DNA from: Crenobacter caeni
GTDB lineage: Bacteria > Pseudomonadota > Gammaproteobacteria > Burkholderiales > Chromobacteriaceae
Reading direction: 5' to 3'
Length of the DNA stretch: 64,000 bases
Assembly: GCF_010435965.1 (NCBI RefSeq)
Contig: NZ_JAAGAA010000009.1
Span: 148,437-212,436, forward strand
A model generated the notes under the pieces. The model was not told the origin of the DNA. It did not search any database and saw only the letters and a list, made by a program, of their open reading frames with translations. Below, in pieces: positions 16,911 to 25,304 of this stretch. Made by a program: the position numbers and the translations under genes. The stretch's first letter is position 1, and every line of letters begins with the position of its first letter.

Positions 16911-18695
16911 ATGATCTACAACGCTCCGGTCAAGGAAATCCGTTTCGCGCTGAACGAACTGGCTGAACTGCCGGCGATCTGCTCGCTGCCGGGTTACGAG
17001 GACTGCTCGGTCGACCTGGTCGACGCCATCCTAGAGGAAGCCGCCAAGTTCGCCGAAGGCGTGCTCGCGCCGATCAACAAGCAGGGCGACCAAGGCGCCA
17101 AGTGGCACAGCGATTTCAGCGTGAGCTCGGCGCCGGGTTTCAAGGACGCGTGGCTGCAGTACGTCGAAGCCGGCTGGCCCGGCCTGCGCGCGCCGGCCGA
17201 TTTCGGCGGGCAGGGCATGCCGGCGCTGGTCGCGCTCGCCGCCGAAGAGATGTGGTGCTCGGCCAACCTCTCGTTCTCGCTGGCGCCGCTGTTGACGCTG
17301 GGCGCGGTCGAGGCGATCAACCACCACGCCAGTGAAGAACTGAAGGCCGTCTACCTGCCCAAGATGTCGAGCGGCGAGTGGACCGGCACCATGAACCTGA
17401 CCGAGCCGCAGGCGGGCTCCGACCTCGCGCAGGTGCGCTCGAAGGCGGTGCCGGTCGGCGACGGCAGCTACAAGGTCAGCGGCCAGAAGATCTTCATCAC
17501 CTGGGGCGAGCACGACATGGCGGACAACATCGTCCACCTGGTGCTGGCGCGCCTGCCGGACGCGCCGGCCGGCGTGAAGGGGATCTCGCTGTTCATCGTG
17601 CCGAAGTTCCTGGTGAACGAAGACGGCAGCCTCGGCGCGCGCAACGACGTGCGCTGCGTGTCGCTCGAGCACAAGCTGGGCATCCACGGCAGCCCGACCG
17701 CGGTGATGAGCTTCGGCGACGAAGGCGGCGCCATCGGTTATCTGGTCGGCGAAGCCAACAAGGGTCTCGCCTACATGTTCACCATGATGAACCACGCGCG
17801 TTTGGGCGTCGGCGTCGAGGGCATGGCCGTGTCCGAGCGCGCCTACCAGAAGGCGGTCGAGTACGCGCGCGACCGCGTGCAAAGCCGCGCCGTCGGCTCG
17901 CCTGACGCATCCGGCGTCGCCATCATCCAGCACCCGGACGTGCGCCGCATGCTGATGACCATCCGCGCCGGCGTCGAGGCGCAGCGCGCGCTCGCCTGTG
18001 TCGCCGCCGCCGCGCTCGACCGTGCGAGCCGCCACCCGGTGGCGTCGGAAGCCGCCAGCAACCAGGCGCTGGTCAACTTCCTGATCCCGATCGTCAAGGG
18101 CTGGAACACCGAAGAAGCCAACATCCTGACCAGCCTCGCGGTGCAGGTGCACGGCGGCATGGGCTTCATCGAGGAGACCGGCGTCGCCCAGTACTACCGC
18201 GACGCGCGCATCACTGCGATCTACGAAGGCACCACCGGCATCCACGGCCTCGATTTGATCGGCCGCAAGACCTTCTCCGAGGGCGGTGCCACCGCGCGCG
18301 CTCTCTTGGAAGAGGCCAAATTGACCGCCGGCAAGCTCGCCGCCGCCGGCTTCGCCTCGTTCGCGGCCAACCTGGAAGCTGCCGTGGCCGACGCCGGCCG
18401 CTGTGTCGACTTCATCCTAGAAACCTTCAAGGAGCAGCCGCAACTGGCGGCCGCCGGTTCGGTGCCCTTCCTCAAGCTGATGGGCATCGTGCTCGGCGGC
18501 TGGCAGATGGGCCGCGCCGCGCTGATCGCCAAGGAAAAGCAGGGTGAAGACGGTGCCGACACCGACTTCTACACCGCCAAGCTCGCAACCTGCCGCTTCT
18601 ACGGCGAGCACTACCTGCCGCAAGTGTCCGGTCTTGCCACCGCCGTGGTGGACGGCGCCGGCAGCGTGCTGGAGATGCCGGAACACCTGTTCTGA
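16911..18695 (+). CDS. Acyl-CoA dehydrogenase (about 600-residue, C-terminal-extended type)
   Basis: A 594-residue FAD-dependent acyl-CoA dehydrogenase. N-terminal and middle domains show TMNLTEPQAGSDLAQVRSKA-type residues (about 160-180) and KIFITWGEHDMADNIVHLVLAR; the C-terminal dehydrogenase domain has MMNHARLGVGVEG, VQVHGGMGFIEETGVAQYYRDARI and the flavin/acyl signature YEGTTGIHGLDLIGRK. The extra C-terminal helical domain (about 470-594) is typical of the long bacterial class often annotated as dmdC/FadE-like. AAGGAGAAATC precedes ATG 16911. It presumably donates electrons to EtfAB encoded just upstream. Substrate cannot be assigned. Confidence 0.95.
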   Translation: MIYNAPVKEIRFALNELAELPAICSLPGYEDCSVDLVDAILEEAAKFAEGVLAPINKQGDQGAKWHSDFSVSSAPGFKDAWLQYVEAGWPGLRAPADFGGQGMPALVALAAEEMWCSANLSFSLAPLLTLGAVEAINHHASEELKAVYLPKMSSGEWTGTMNLTEPQAGSDLAQVRSKAVPVGDGSYKVSGQKIFITWGEHDMADNIVHLVLARLPDAPAGVKGISLFIVPKFLVNEDGSLGARNDVRCVSLEHKLGIHGSPTAVMSFGDEGGAIGYLVGEANKGLAYMFTMMNHARLGVGVEGMAVSERAYQKAVEYARDRVQSRAVGSPDASGVAIIQHPDVRRMLMTIRAGVEAQRALACVAAAALDRASRHPVASEAASNQALVNFLIPIVKGWNTEEANILTSLAVQVHGGMGFIEETGVAQYYRDARITAIYEGTTGIHGLDLIGRKTFSEGGATARALLEEAKLTAGKLAAAGFASFAANLEAAVADAGRCVDFILETFKEQPQLAAAGSVPFLKLMGIVLGGWQMGRAALIAKEKQGEDGADTDFYTAKLATCRFYGEHYLPQVSGLATAVVDGAGSVLEMPEHLF

Positions 18696-18714
18696 GCGTT
18701 GTGCGGGCACAATG

Positions 18715-18744
18715 AAAAACGCCACGGCTTGCCGTGGCGTTTTT
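18715..18744. terminator. Bidirectional terminator between acyl-CoA dehydrogenase and PhoX genes
   Basis: Perfect 13-bp inverted repeat AAAAACGCCACGG / CCGTGGCGTTTTT with a CTTG loop, located between the convergent stops at 18695 and 18759. Confidence 0.92.
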
Positions 18745-18758
18745 GCTGGCAGGCGCCC

Positions 18759-20750
18759 TTATCTGGCCAAACGCAGTTGGGTATCGGCTGTGGTCAGGTA
18801 GCCGACTGCTGCACCGAACTTGTTTTTGTAGTTCTGGTTGATCAATGGGTCGAGCGTGCCCTTCACCGTGTTGTGGATGGATCCCCAATCGCCGGCGTGC
18901 TGGAAATTGCTCATGATATAGGTCCAGCCGTTCAGCTCGTCGACTGCGTGCAGCCCGGTCGATTCGCCCCCCGCCGGTACCGAAAGGATGCGCGCGAGCG
19001 TCTTGTTGTCGACGTCGTACGCCCACAGGAAGTTGTTCACATGCTGGCCGCTGTCCTCACCGATAAATAGCGTACGCATTTTCTCGGAGAACTTGAGGTT
19101 GTCCGGGTTGGCGACCTTGTCGGGGTTGGCGGTGTTGCCCAGCGCGTCGGCTGCCGACAAGTCTTCTCCGCAGAGCAGCACCTTGCTGTTCGAAGGCATC
19201 CATTCGCTGTTGATGGATGCACCGTCGCTATCCCTGAGGTTGCCGGAGAGCTGGTGTTGCAGGATCGCGCCCGCCTTGAGTTGGGCCGGCAGGTTGATGC
19301 CGATGCCCGCCTGGTAGCCCTTGCTGCTGCCGACCACCATCGAATCTTGGCAATTCTGCAGCGCCGAATACGCCAGCTTGTCCCGGACATTGACGGTGGT
19401 GCCTTCCATCTTGGTGAAGCCCAGGCTGCCGCAGACGTAGGCCGCGTAGCGGTGGGTCTCCAGGAAGGCCGCAGCCTTTTCCATGCCCGGCTTCAGCTTC
19501 AGCCACTCGGCCTTGCCGCCGACGAATACCTTGCGGAAGGTGGTGTCGCTCGGGTCGGTAGTGGCGCGCTCGAAGATGTCGGTTGCCTGCAGGGTGTCGG
19601 CCAGCGTCTTGATCTCGGCACTGTTCGCTCGGCCCAGACGGATCCAGGCGAGCTTGAAGGCCGGCGCCTGCGGGTCCAGCGTGCTCAGGCCGGTGCCTTC
19701 GATCTTCGCGACATAAAGGGTACCGGCGGACAGGTCTTTTTCCTTGTCGGCGACAAAGCAGAACAGGCCGCCGTTGGTCGCATCGTCGCCCATCAGCGCG
19801 GTGCGTTGATCCGGCATCACTTGTACCAGCTCGTGCGAGATGCGCCCCATGCAATAGTGCTTCTTGATGCTGCCAGTGCCGTCCGGGTTGACCGTCACCT
19901 CCGGCAGGTGGCCGTAGTGGTAGGGCTTGGCCCGGGTTTCGTCGCCGTACAGGTTCTTGGAGAACGCCTTGAACTGGCTGCTGGAAGCTGCGCCGAACGC
20001 GTCCGGTTCGTACTCCTCGCTCGACAAATGGGTGCCCCACGGAGACAGGCTGGCGCCACAGGTGATCCACAGTCCCTGCACGGCGCGGGTGTCGACGTTG
20101 TGGTACTTCATCAGCGTGAGCTTGCCGGTCTTCGGATCCTGGTCCAGCGTCAGCACGGCGATCGGCGAGGGCAGCTTGCCGTACATGTCGGTCTTGCCGT
20201 CCTGCGCCCATGTGGTGTACTCGAACTGCACCACCGCGAACACCGGCGTGCCTTTCACGCCCGGGACCCTGGCACCGGGTACAGCCAACAGCGAGGTGCC
20301 GTCAGGTGAATCGGAAAAGAACTGACGGGTTTGTCCCGTGACCGTATTGTCGAGGATGGGCTGGTTGTTGATGTCGTAGTAACCACCGGCGAGCAGTTGG
20401 CCGCCCTGACCGTCCGGGATCTGGTCGCCGGTGACGAAGAAGGGCTGGTAGGCGAGTTGGTGGACCAGCTGGCTGCCGTCGCTAAACTGGACGGTCATCG
20501 CGCTGGCGACGTGGGGGCTCGCCATCTTAGCGGGCTCGGCCAGCGTCGGAGCGGGCATGGATGAGAAGCTGACTCGGCTCAGGCTGGGTGCCGCAGGTGA
20601 TGTTGGCTGCGTGGCATTGCTGCTGCCACCGCCACCGCCCAGGCAGCCGGCAAGCAGCGCGCTGCTGCCGGCGCCGACGGACAGGGGAAGCAGGGGGCCG
20701 CTGGCGAGCAGTTGCAGCAGGCGGCGGCGGTCGGGAGAGGACGGTTGCAT
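18759..20750 (-). CDS. PhoX-family (DUF839) alkaline phosphatase-like lipoprotein
   Basis: A 663-residue exported protein of the PhoX/DUF839 family, whose characterised members are Ca/Fe-dependent periplasmic or surface alkaline phosphatases. Family-like segments include GTHLSSEEYEPDAF (about 275), CMGRISHELVQVMPDQRTALMGDDATNGGLFCFVADK-type residues (about 330-370) and FIGEDSGQHVNNFLWAYDVD near 590. The N-terminus combines a twin-arginine-like signal (DRRRLLQLLASG) with a lipobox (LLAGC, Cys36) followed by LGGGGG. ATG 20750 was chosen for its GGAG site nine bases upstream; an ATG at 20795 would add 15 residues before the twin-arginine motif. Substrate is unproven. The two genes downstream on the map (20903, 22091) are on the same strand. 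Confidence 0.88.
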   Translation of the reverse strand: MQPSSPDRRRLLQLLASGPLLPLSVGAGSSALLAGCLGGGGGSSNATQPTSPAAPSLSRVSFSSMPAPTLAEPAKMASPHVASAMTVQFSDGSQLVHQLAYQPFFVTGDQIPDGQGGQLLAGGYYDINNQPILDNTVTGQTRQFFSDSPDGTSLLAVPGARVPGVKGTPVFAVVQFEYTTWAQDGKTDMYGKLPSPIAVLTLDQDPKTGKLTLMKYHNVDTRAVQGLWITCGASLSPWGTHLSSEEYEPDAFGAASSSQFKAFSKNLYGDETRAKPYHYGHLPEVTVNPDGTGSIKKHYCMGRISHELVQVMPDQRTALMGDDATNGGLFCFVADKEKDLSAGTLYVAKIEGTGLSTLDPQAPAFKLAWIRLGRANSAEIKTLADTLQATDIFERATTDPSDTTFRKVFVGGKAEWLKLKPGMEKAAAFLETHRYAAYVCGSLGFTKMEGTTVNVRDKLAYSALQNCQDSMVVGSSKGYQAGIGINLPAQLKAGAILQHQLSGNLRDSDGASINSEWMPSNSKVLLCGEDLSAADALGNTANPDKVANPDNLKFSEKMRTLFIGEDSGQHVNNFLWAYDVDNKTLARILSVPAGGESTGLHAVDELNGWTYIMSNFQHAGDWGSIHNTVKGTLDPLINQNYKNKFGAAVGYLTTADTQLRLAR

Positions 20751-20902
20751 CGGGGGAGACTCCGTGAGGTCGGGGGATGACCTGTGGATTCTCATGTCAT
20801 GCCGTGACGACCCGATGAACGGCGGGTGACCATTTGGTTGCAGTTTTTTGACGGGCTCGGCAGAGTGCGCTCTGGCCGTGAGTGCCTCTGCCAACTGTGG
20901 AC

Positions 20903-22024
20903 TTACAAAGGCAAGTACACTCCCGCTTTGAGGCCCATCGCTCGACTGTTCGACGGCGAACGGCCGTCACTTTGCACGCCAAGCCGGAAGTAACGGTGGC
21001 GGATTTCTGCGCAGGCGGTTTTGAAGCGGCTCTCGTAAGCGAGTCCGAACTGCCAGTCGGTGAAGCCGTGATAGCTGACCCGCAGTTGCGGCAGGGTGAC
21101 GTCGCGGTAACGGGTTAGTGACGCTTCGGCCTCCCACGCTTGCTGCCGGTAGCTGGCAGCCAATTCGATCTTGCTGTGCAGTTTTTGCGTGTAGTTGGCG
21201 CGGCTATCTTGTCCGCTGGCCAGCGGTTCACGGTTGCCGTTGGTGTCTAGCGCAACATCGCTGTTCGCTTGCAGTGTGCTGGTCGGCAGGTCGCGCCAGC
21301 GCAGTTCTCCCAGTGCATCGTTGATCAACAGGCGACCTTGCCAGGCGTCTTGCCATTGCCAGGCCAGCGCCAGATCGAGCGCGTAGCCGCGGGCGGATGG
21401 CGAGGCGTCGCCCAGGAAGGGGTTGAAGCCGCTGTCAGTATCCAGCCCGGTGTAACGCAGGGTGCGCATGGCTTGCAACTGGTACTGCTGCTCGGTCAGG
21501 GCAAGTGCACTGCCGGCGACGTTGTCTTCGCGCATGGCCAGCCCATCCAGCAGGCTGGCGCCGACGCCGGCCTGCCAGCGCCACGCGCCACTGGCAGGTA
21601 GCTCGAAGCTGTGGGCAAGCCCGATGCCACGCGCGCTGAAGCTGTCCAGCAGGTAGTCGGCGTCGTAGCGCCGCCCCGGGGTGGGCTTGAGGTTGTTCTT
21701 GTCCTGGTACACCAGATCCAGCGCGTCCTTGCTGGCGCTGGCCCACGCTTCGGCACGGTAGAAGGTAGAGACTTGCCAGCCGTGGTGGGCGAGGGCAAGT
21801 TCGGCGCGCGCGGTGCCGACTGCCTTGGCGACGCCGTTACGGGTATTCGGTAGCGTGGTCCAGTCACCGTCCAGTTGTTTGAGCGGCAGCGCGTCGTTGG
21901 CGGCATAGGCGGCCACGCTGCTGGAGAGGGTCAGTGCCTGCGGGACGGCGGCTGGGTTGACCAGCGCGAGCGGGGACGCCAGCGCGGGCAGGGGGAGCAG
22001 GATAGGTAGGAGTATTTTTTTCAT
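20903..22024 (-). CDS. Unrecognised outer-membrane beta-barrel-like protein
   Basis: I do not recognise this 373-residue protein. It has a Sec signal peptide (MKKILLPILLPLPALA then SP). The remainder is rich in alternating polar/aromatic strands with many Trp and Tyr, for example SGAWRWQAGVGASLLDGLA, YALDLALAWQWQDAWQGRLL and TDWQFGLAYESRFK, as in an outer-membrane barrel of 12 or more strands. It ends in GLKAGVYLPL, a plausible but non-Phe terminal strand. It sits between a large Gly-linker lipoprotein gene (upstream on its strand, separated by a terminator) and the PhoX-type lipoprotein gene. A hairpin without U-tract lies after its stop (20859-20892). It could be a surface-lipoprotein export or anchoring partner, but that is inference only. 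Confidence 0.6.
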   Translation of the reverse strand: MKKILLPILLPLPALASPLALVNPAAVPQALTLSSSVAAYAANDALPLKQLDGDWTTLPNTRNGVAKAVGTARAELALAHHGWQVSTFYRAEAWASASKDALDLVYQDKNNLKPTPGRRYDADYLLDSFSARGIGLAHSFELPASGAWRWQAGVGASLLDGLAMREDNVAGSALALTEQQYQLQAMRTLRYTGLDTDSGFNPFLGDASPSARGYALDLALAWQWQDAWQGRLLINDALGELRWRDLPTSTLQANSDVALDTNGNREPLASGQDSRANYTQKLHSKIELAASYRQQAWEAEASLTRYRDVTLPQLRVSYHGFTDWQFGLAYESRFKTACAEIRHRYFRLGVQSDGRSPSNSRAMGLKAGVYLPL

Positions 22025-22047
22025 CTTGGTGTTATACGGCCAGGCAT

Positions 22048-22078
22048 AAAAAAACCTGCCGGCTCAGGGCCGGCAGGT
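22048..22078 (-). terminator. Terminator of the 765-residue lipoprotein gene
   Basis: Read on the minus strand: ACCTGCCGGC / GCCGGCAGGT with a 5-nt loop, followed by TTTTTT. It lies 13 bp after the stop at 22091 and just before the start of the barrel-like gene at 22024, so that gene may need its own promoter or read-through. Confidence 0.88.
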
Positions 22079-22090
22079 GCTTGGATTGCC

Positions 22091-24388
22091 TTACAGCAGT
22101 GAGACGGACGAGCCGTCGGAGAAGACGACCTTGCTCTTGTAGATGGTGCCGATTACGGTGCCCGAGCTGTTCCTTATCACTCCGATACGAGCATCGCCCA
22201 GCGCCTGAGCCAGTTCGAAGCGGATGCCCGCCGGACTCGTCAGCGTCAGGCCAACGGCACCATTGGTGTCGCGCGTGCCGCTGCCCGCGATCAACAGCGT
22301 CTTGCCTGCTGCGCTGGTGTAGCTGTAGCCCAGCGTGAAGGCCTGGCTCAGGTAGCCAGTGTCCTGCGCGGTCAGCGACAGCTTGAGCGGCCGAGTTGCG
22401 TTGTATAGCAGGCCGTCGAACGAGACGCTGCGCTTCTCGTAGTTTTCTGCGCTGGTGACGACGCCCGGGTCGTACTGACTCTGGTCGACGCGGCCTTCCA
22501 GCGTGCCCGAGAACACCTTGTTGCCGTCAACGACGAAGTCGCCGATAAACCTGGCGTGGCTGAGGTCGTAGCCCTTTTGCTTGTCGGCCTTGCGCTCGTC
22601 GATCAGCAGGTCACCGCTGAACTTGACGCCGGCCAGGTCGAGGCTGGCCTTGAGCTTCACCTCGGTGGGGGCGAAGGTTTCGCTATTATCGAGCGCAGGC
22701 ACCGAATCAAGCTTCAGGCTGGCTTCCGAAATGGCCAGGTTGATCGCTTTTCCATTAAGCGCCAGCAAGCGCGGGTCGGTCGTGTTGTTAGTGTCGAACT
22801 GGTAATTGGTGCTGATCGAACCGGCGAATGTCAGCGACTTTTGGTCGCTGCCAATTTGATAGCTCAGCACGGTCTTCGCATTGGGCAGATAGCTGTTCAA
22901 ACGGCCCAGATCGCCTTCGATGCGGGCGGCCGTCGCGTATTGATCACCGTAGGTGATCGTGCCGTTGCCGGTTGCGGGGGTAGATACGACGGGCGTACCT
23001 TGTTGGCCGTTGCCAAGATACGGTGTGGATACTGTCACTACTTTCCAGCTAAAGCCACTGTTACCAGCTTTGGCGATTGCCAGATAGCGTGTAACCGTAG
23101 ACCAGGTTTTCCAGTCGAATGCAGATCCATCAGTGCAATAGACTGCCGTCATTGGAAGGTAAATGTGCCCGGTAATATTGCTCGGAATAAAAGACTCAAT
23201 TGGACGGTCGAGACAGATGCCACCGTCACTGGTCCTTACGTATTTATAGGTAGTAGTTGGAGTAGTGTATTGCGTACCTTCGTAGCCCGGGCGCTGGTAG
23301 GCCATATTGACCCCGGCGGCCAGTGCGGAAACAGCCCTGTGGCTGTACTGGGTGATTTCAATGCCGTCCGGCAACAAGGTGGACGCCAGTCGATCCTGCA
23401 GTTGTACTTGCAGGGCGCGGTCGACTTCGGTCAGGTTGCTGCGCAGGTCGTTGAGCATCAGCTTGGCCTGCTGGATGTCGGAGAGGCCGCCGCTGCTTTC
23501 TTGTTGGACCTTGTCCTTGATGATGGAGAGCTCGTCCGAATCGATCACATCATCGACGTTCACGGCTGCAGTCGCTTTTTCAGCTTGATCTTTTAGACTA
23601 CCATCCAACTGGCTGGCGGCTTGTATCAGCTCGCTAGGCAGCAGAACGCCTGCAACATTTGCCGTGGTCAGGTTAATTGCGTTACCGGCCGAAGCGACGA
23701 AGACTTGGGCGGTTGCTTTGAGTGCCTGCTCCAGGGGAACGCCTTCTTTTTCGGAGGCGGCGGCAAACAGAGCCAGCACCGATGCGTATTTGGCAGCGTT
23801 GCCGGTGGCGGAGCCCAGATCCTTGTTGACCGATGAAACCAGCGCAGGCGGGGTGTGCAGATCGAAGTCGGCGTCTCCTAGGAACATCTTGGCAACCAGC
23901 TTGTTGCTTGCCTGTGCGTCTTCTGCCTTGAGGCTGGCGAGCGAGGCCTCCACCCGCTTGTAGGCGAGGTGGGTCAGCGGGGTGACCGCAAAGTCTTTCT
24001 GTCCTGTGTAGGCGCCGACCGAGTTCAGCGTACCGGTGAAGGTTTCCTCCTTGCCGGTTGCCTCGTCGTAGTACTTGAACGGTGCGCCGCCGCCAACCTC
24101 GACTACGAATACCTTGTCGGTCAGTTTGTTCGGGTCGAAGTCAAACTTGATCTTGCCGTCGGTGCCAACCGTCGTTTCGGCTACGGTCAGTCCGGCCTTG
24201 TTCTTCAGCTTGGCCGGGGTGCCGGTTGCAATCTGGCCTAGCGACGGAGTAACTGCCACGCTTTGTGTGGCTACAGTTCCCCCGTTACCGCTTGCCGTGC
24301 TACTACTGCCGCTCCCACCTCCCCCACCGCATGCCGCCAGCGCCAGCGCGGTCGTGACCGCCAGGGAAATTGCCTTCAACTGTGCCAT
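22091..24388 (-). CDS. Unrecognised 765-residue Gly-linker lipoprotein
   Basis: The gene was not recognised. The N-terminus is a clear lipoprotein signal with lipobox LAAC and Cys20, followed by a flexible linker CGGGGGSGSSSTASGNGG, the pattern seen in surface-displayed lipoproteins. Then comes a region resembling a small beta domain (residues about 45-130), a helical, Ala/Lys-rich part (about 130-340), a Thr/Tyr-rich segment with two Cys (392 and 418), and a C-terminal strand-rich half (about 480-765). The DNA for residues about 366-470 (22980-23290) is visibly AT-richer than its flanks. GGAGAG precedes the ATG. It has its own terminator. A carbohydrate-, protein- or host-binding surface role is possible but unsupported. 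Confidence 0.65.
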   Translation of the reverse strand: MAQLKAISLAVTTALALAACGGGGGSGSSSTASGNGGTVATQSVAVTPSLGQIATGTPAKLKNKAGLTVAETTVGTDGKIKFDFDPNKLTDKVFVVEVGGGAPFKYYDEATGKEETFTGTLNSVGAYTGQKDFAVTPLTHLAYKRVEASLASLKAEDAQASNKLVAKMFLGDADFDLHTPPALVSSVNKDLGSATGNAAKYASVLALFAAASEKEGVPLEQALKATAQVFVASAGNAINLTTANVAGVLLPSELIQAASQLDGSLKDQAEKATAAVNVDDVIDSDELSIIKDKVQQESSGGLSDIQQAKLMLNDLRSNLTEVDRALQVQLQDRLASTLLPDGIEITQYSHRAVSALAAGVNMAYQRPGYEGTQYTTPTTTYKYVRTSDGGICLDRPIESFIPSNITGHIYLPMTAVYCTDGSAFDWKTWSTVTRYLAIAKAGNSGFSWKVVTVSTPYLGNGQQGTPVVSTPATGNGTITYGDQYATAARIEGDLGRLNSYLPNAKTVLSYQIGSDQKSLTFAGSISTNYQFDTNNTTDPRLLALNGKAINLAISEASLKLDSVPALDNSETFAPTEVKLKASLDLAGVKFSGDLLIDERKADKQKGYDLSHARFIGDFVVDGNKVFSGTLEGRVDQSQYDPGVVTSAENYEKRSVSFDGLLYNATRPLKLSLTAQDTGYLSQAFTLGYSYTSAAGKTLLIAGSGTRDTNGAVGLTLTSPAGIRFELAQALGDARIGVIRNSSGTVIGTIYKSKVVFSDGSSVSLL

Positions 24389-24673
24389 ATCAAACTCTCC
24401 AAGACCATGATCGCAATGTGCTTAATAATTGTCCTTGCATGTATGAAAATGACGCAAGCATTTGGTGTAATGGGAAAGGTTTGTCGCCGAGTACTGTGGT
24501 ACGTGCACCGCACAAGTGGCGAGAATCGCCCTCTGGGGACGGTGTGCAAGGCGCGCGCGCGCGTTGGCGTCGAAGTTTGCGGTGGCGCGGCGTGCTGATA
24601 AGATGCGGGTAGTCATGCCTTTGGGATTGTGCGCCTTGAGTCGCTTGTATTTAGCTTGCCACCGGCGCGGTGC
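24389..24673. other. Divergent intergenic region between lipoprotein gene and gsp operon
   Basis: About 285 bases without a convincing gene. It must carry the promoter of the minus-strand lipoprotein gene in its AT-rich left part (24400-24480) and the gsp operon promoter on the right. A GC-alternating run of about 14 bases lies at 24550-24564. A plus-strand reading frame with GTG at 24629 joins gspC, but the ATG at 24674 is preferred. Confidence 0.5.
24577..24604 (+). promoter_or_regulatory. Weak candidate promoter of the gsp operon
   Basis: TTGCGG (24577-24582) and TAAGAT (24599-24604) with a 16-bp spacer, about 70 bp before the gspC start. No other good pair was seen in the region. Confidence 0.35.
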
Positions 24674-25297
24674 ATGGGCCACTTGATGCCGCGCCTGCCC
24701 GAATTTGCCCGCTGGCGAACCCCGCCACTTGCCCGCCTAGCGCCTGCGCTGCCTTGGCTGGTCGCGCTTGCCTGTGCATTCTGGCTGGGCGGCAGCCTGT
24801 CCGTGCTGCTCGCGCCGCCGGTCGTGCGGGCGTTGCCGCTTTCGCAACCCGTGCCGGCGGCGGACTCTGGACGAGTGGCTGCCCTGCACTGGTTCGGCGA
24901 GGTGCCTGCGGTGCCGGTGAATGGCGCGCCGACCGGCGCGCTGCGGCTGGTCGGTGTCTATTCGTCGGGCAACGCGCGCACCGATTTCGCGCTGGTCGAC
25001 GAGGGCGGGCAGGTCAAGCCGTGGCGGGTCGGCCAGCAGATGGCCGGCGCAACGCTGTTGAGGGTGTTGCCGCGCGCGGTGGTGCTGCGCGAGGGAGCTG
25101 CAGAGCGCGAGCTGGTGCTCGCTGGTCCCGCCGGCGGGGCCGCCGCGGCTGCGGCTGCGGTACCCGCCGTCCCCCCGCAGACGGTGCCGCCGGTGATGCC
25201 TGCGCCTTCTGTGCCGGACGCTGGCACGCCCACGTCCGAGCCTGTTCCATCTTCACCGCAGCCGGCCCCCCCCGCCGTCCCGCACAACCCGGATTGA
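24674..25297 (+). CDS. gspC: Type II secretion system protein GspC
   Basis: The inner-membrane clamp protein that links the secretin GspD to the inner-membrane platform. It has about 207 residues: a short cytoplasmic start, one transmembrane helix (about 27-48, LPWLVALACAFWLGGSLSVLL), then the homology region domain with the typical strand LRLVGVYSSGNARTDFALVDEGGQVKPWRVGQQM. The C-terminus is a Pro/Ala-rich tail in place of a PDZ domain, so this is a short GspC. ATG 24674 was used; ATG 24686 and GTG 24629 are alternatives. A C8 run (25266-25273) lies in the tail. It is the first gene of gspC-N. Confidence 0.88.
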   Translation: MGHLMPRLPEFARWRTPPLARLAPALPWLVALACAFWLGGSLSVLLAPPVVRALPLSQPVPAADSGRVAALHWFGEVPAVPVNGAPTGALRLVGVYSSGNARTDFALVDEGGQVKPWRVGQQMAGATLLRVLPRAVVLREGAAERELVLAGPAGGAAAAAAAVPAVPPQTVPPVMPAPSVPDAGTPTSEPVPSSPQPAPPAVPHNPD

Positions 25298-25304
25298 ACC
25301 ATTC

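Noticed and set aside
20859..20892. Hairpin after the barrel-like gene as a terminator
   Set aside because: The stem is imperfect and on the gene's strand it is followed by an A-rich, not T-rich, run.
20751..20902. Pho box upstream of the PhoX-type gene
   Set aside because: GTCAT-like words are present but not in the required 11-bp direct-repeat spacing; not supported.
24550..24564. Alternating GC run before gspC (possible Z-DNA)
   Set aside because: Only about seven dinucleotides; expected by chance in GC-rich DNA.
24629..24673. Extended gspC N-terminus from GTG 24629
   Set aside because: The extra residues are not seen in GspC proteins and lie next to the predicted -10; the ATG at 24674 is more likely.
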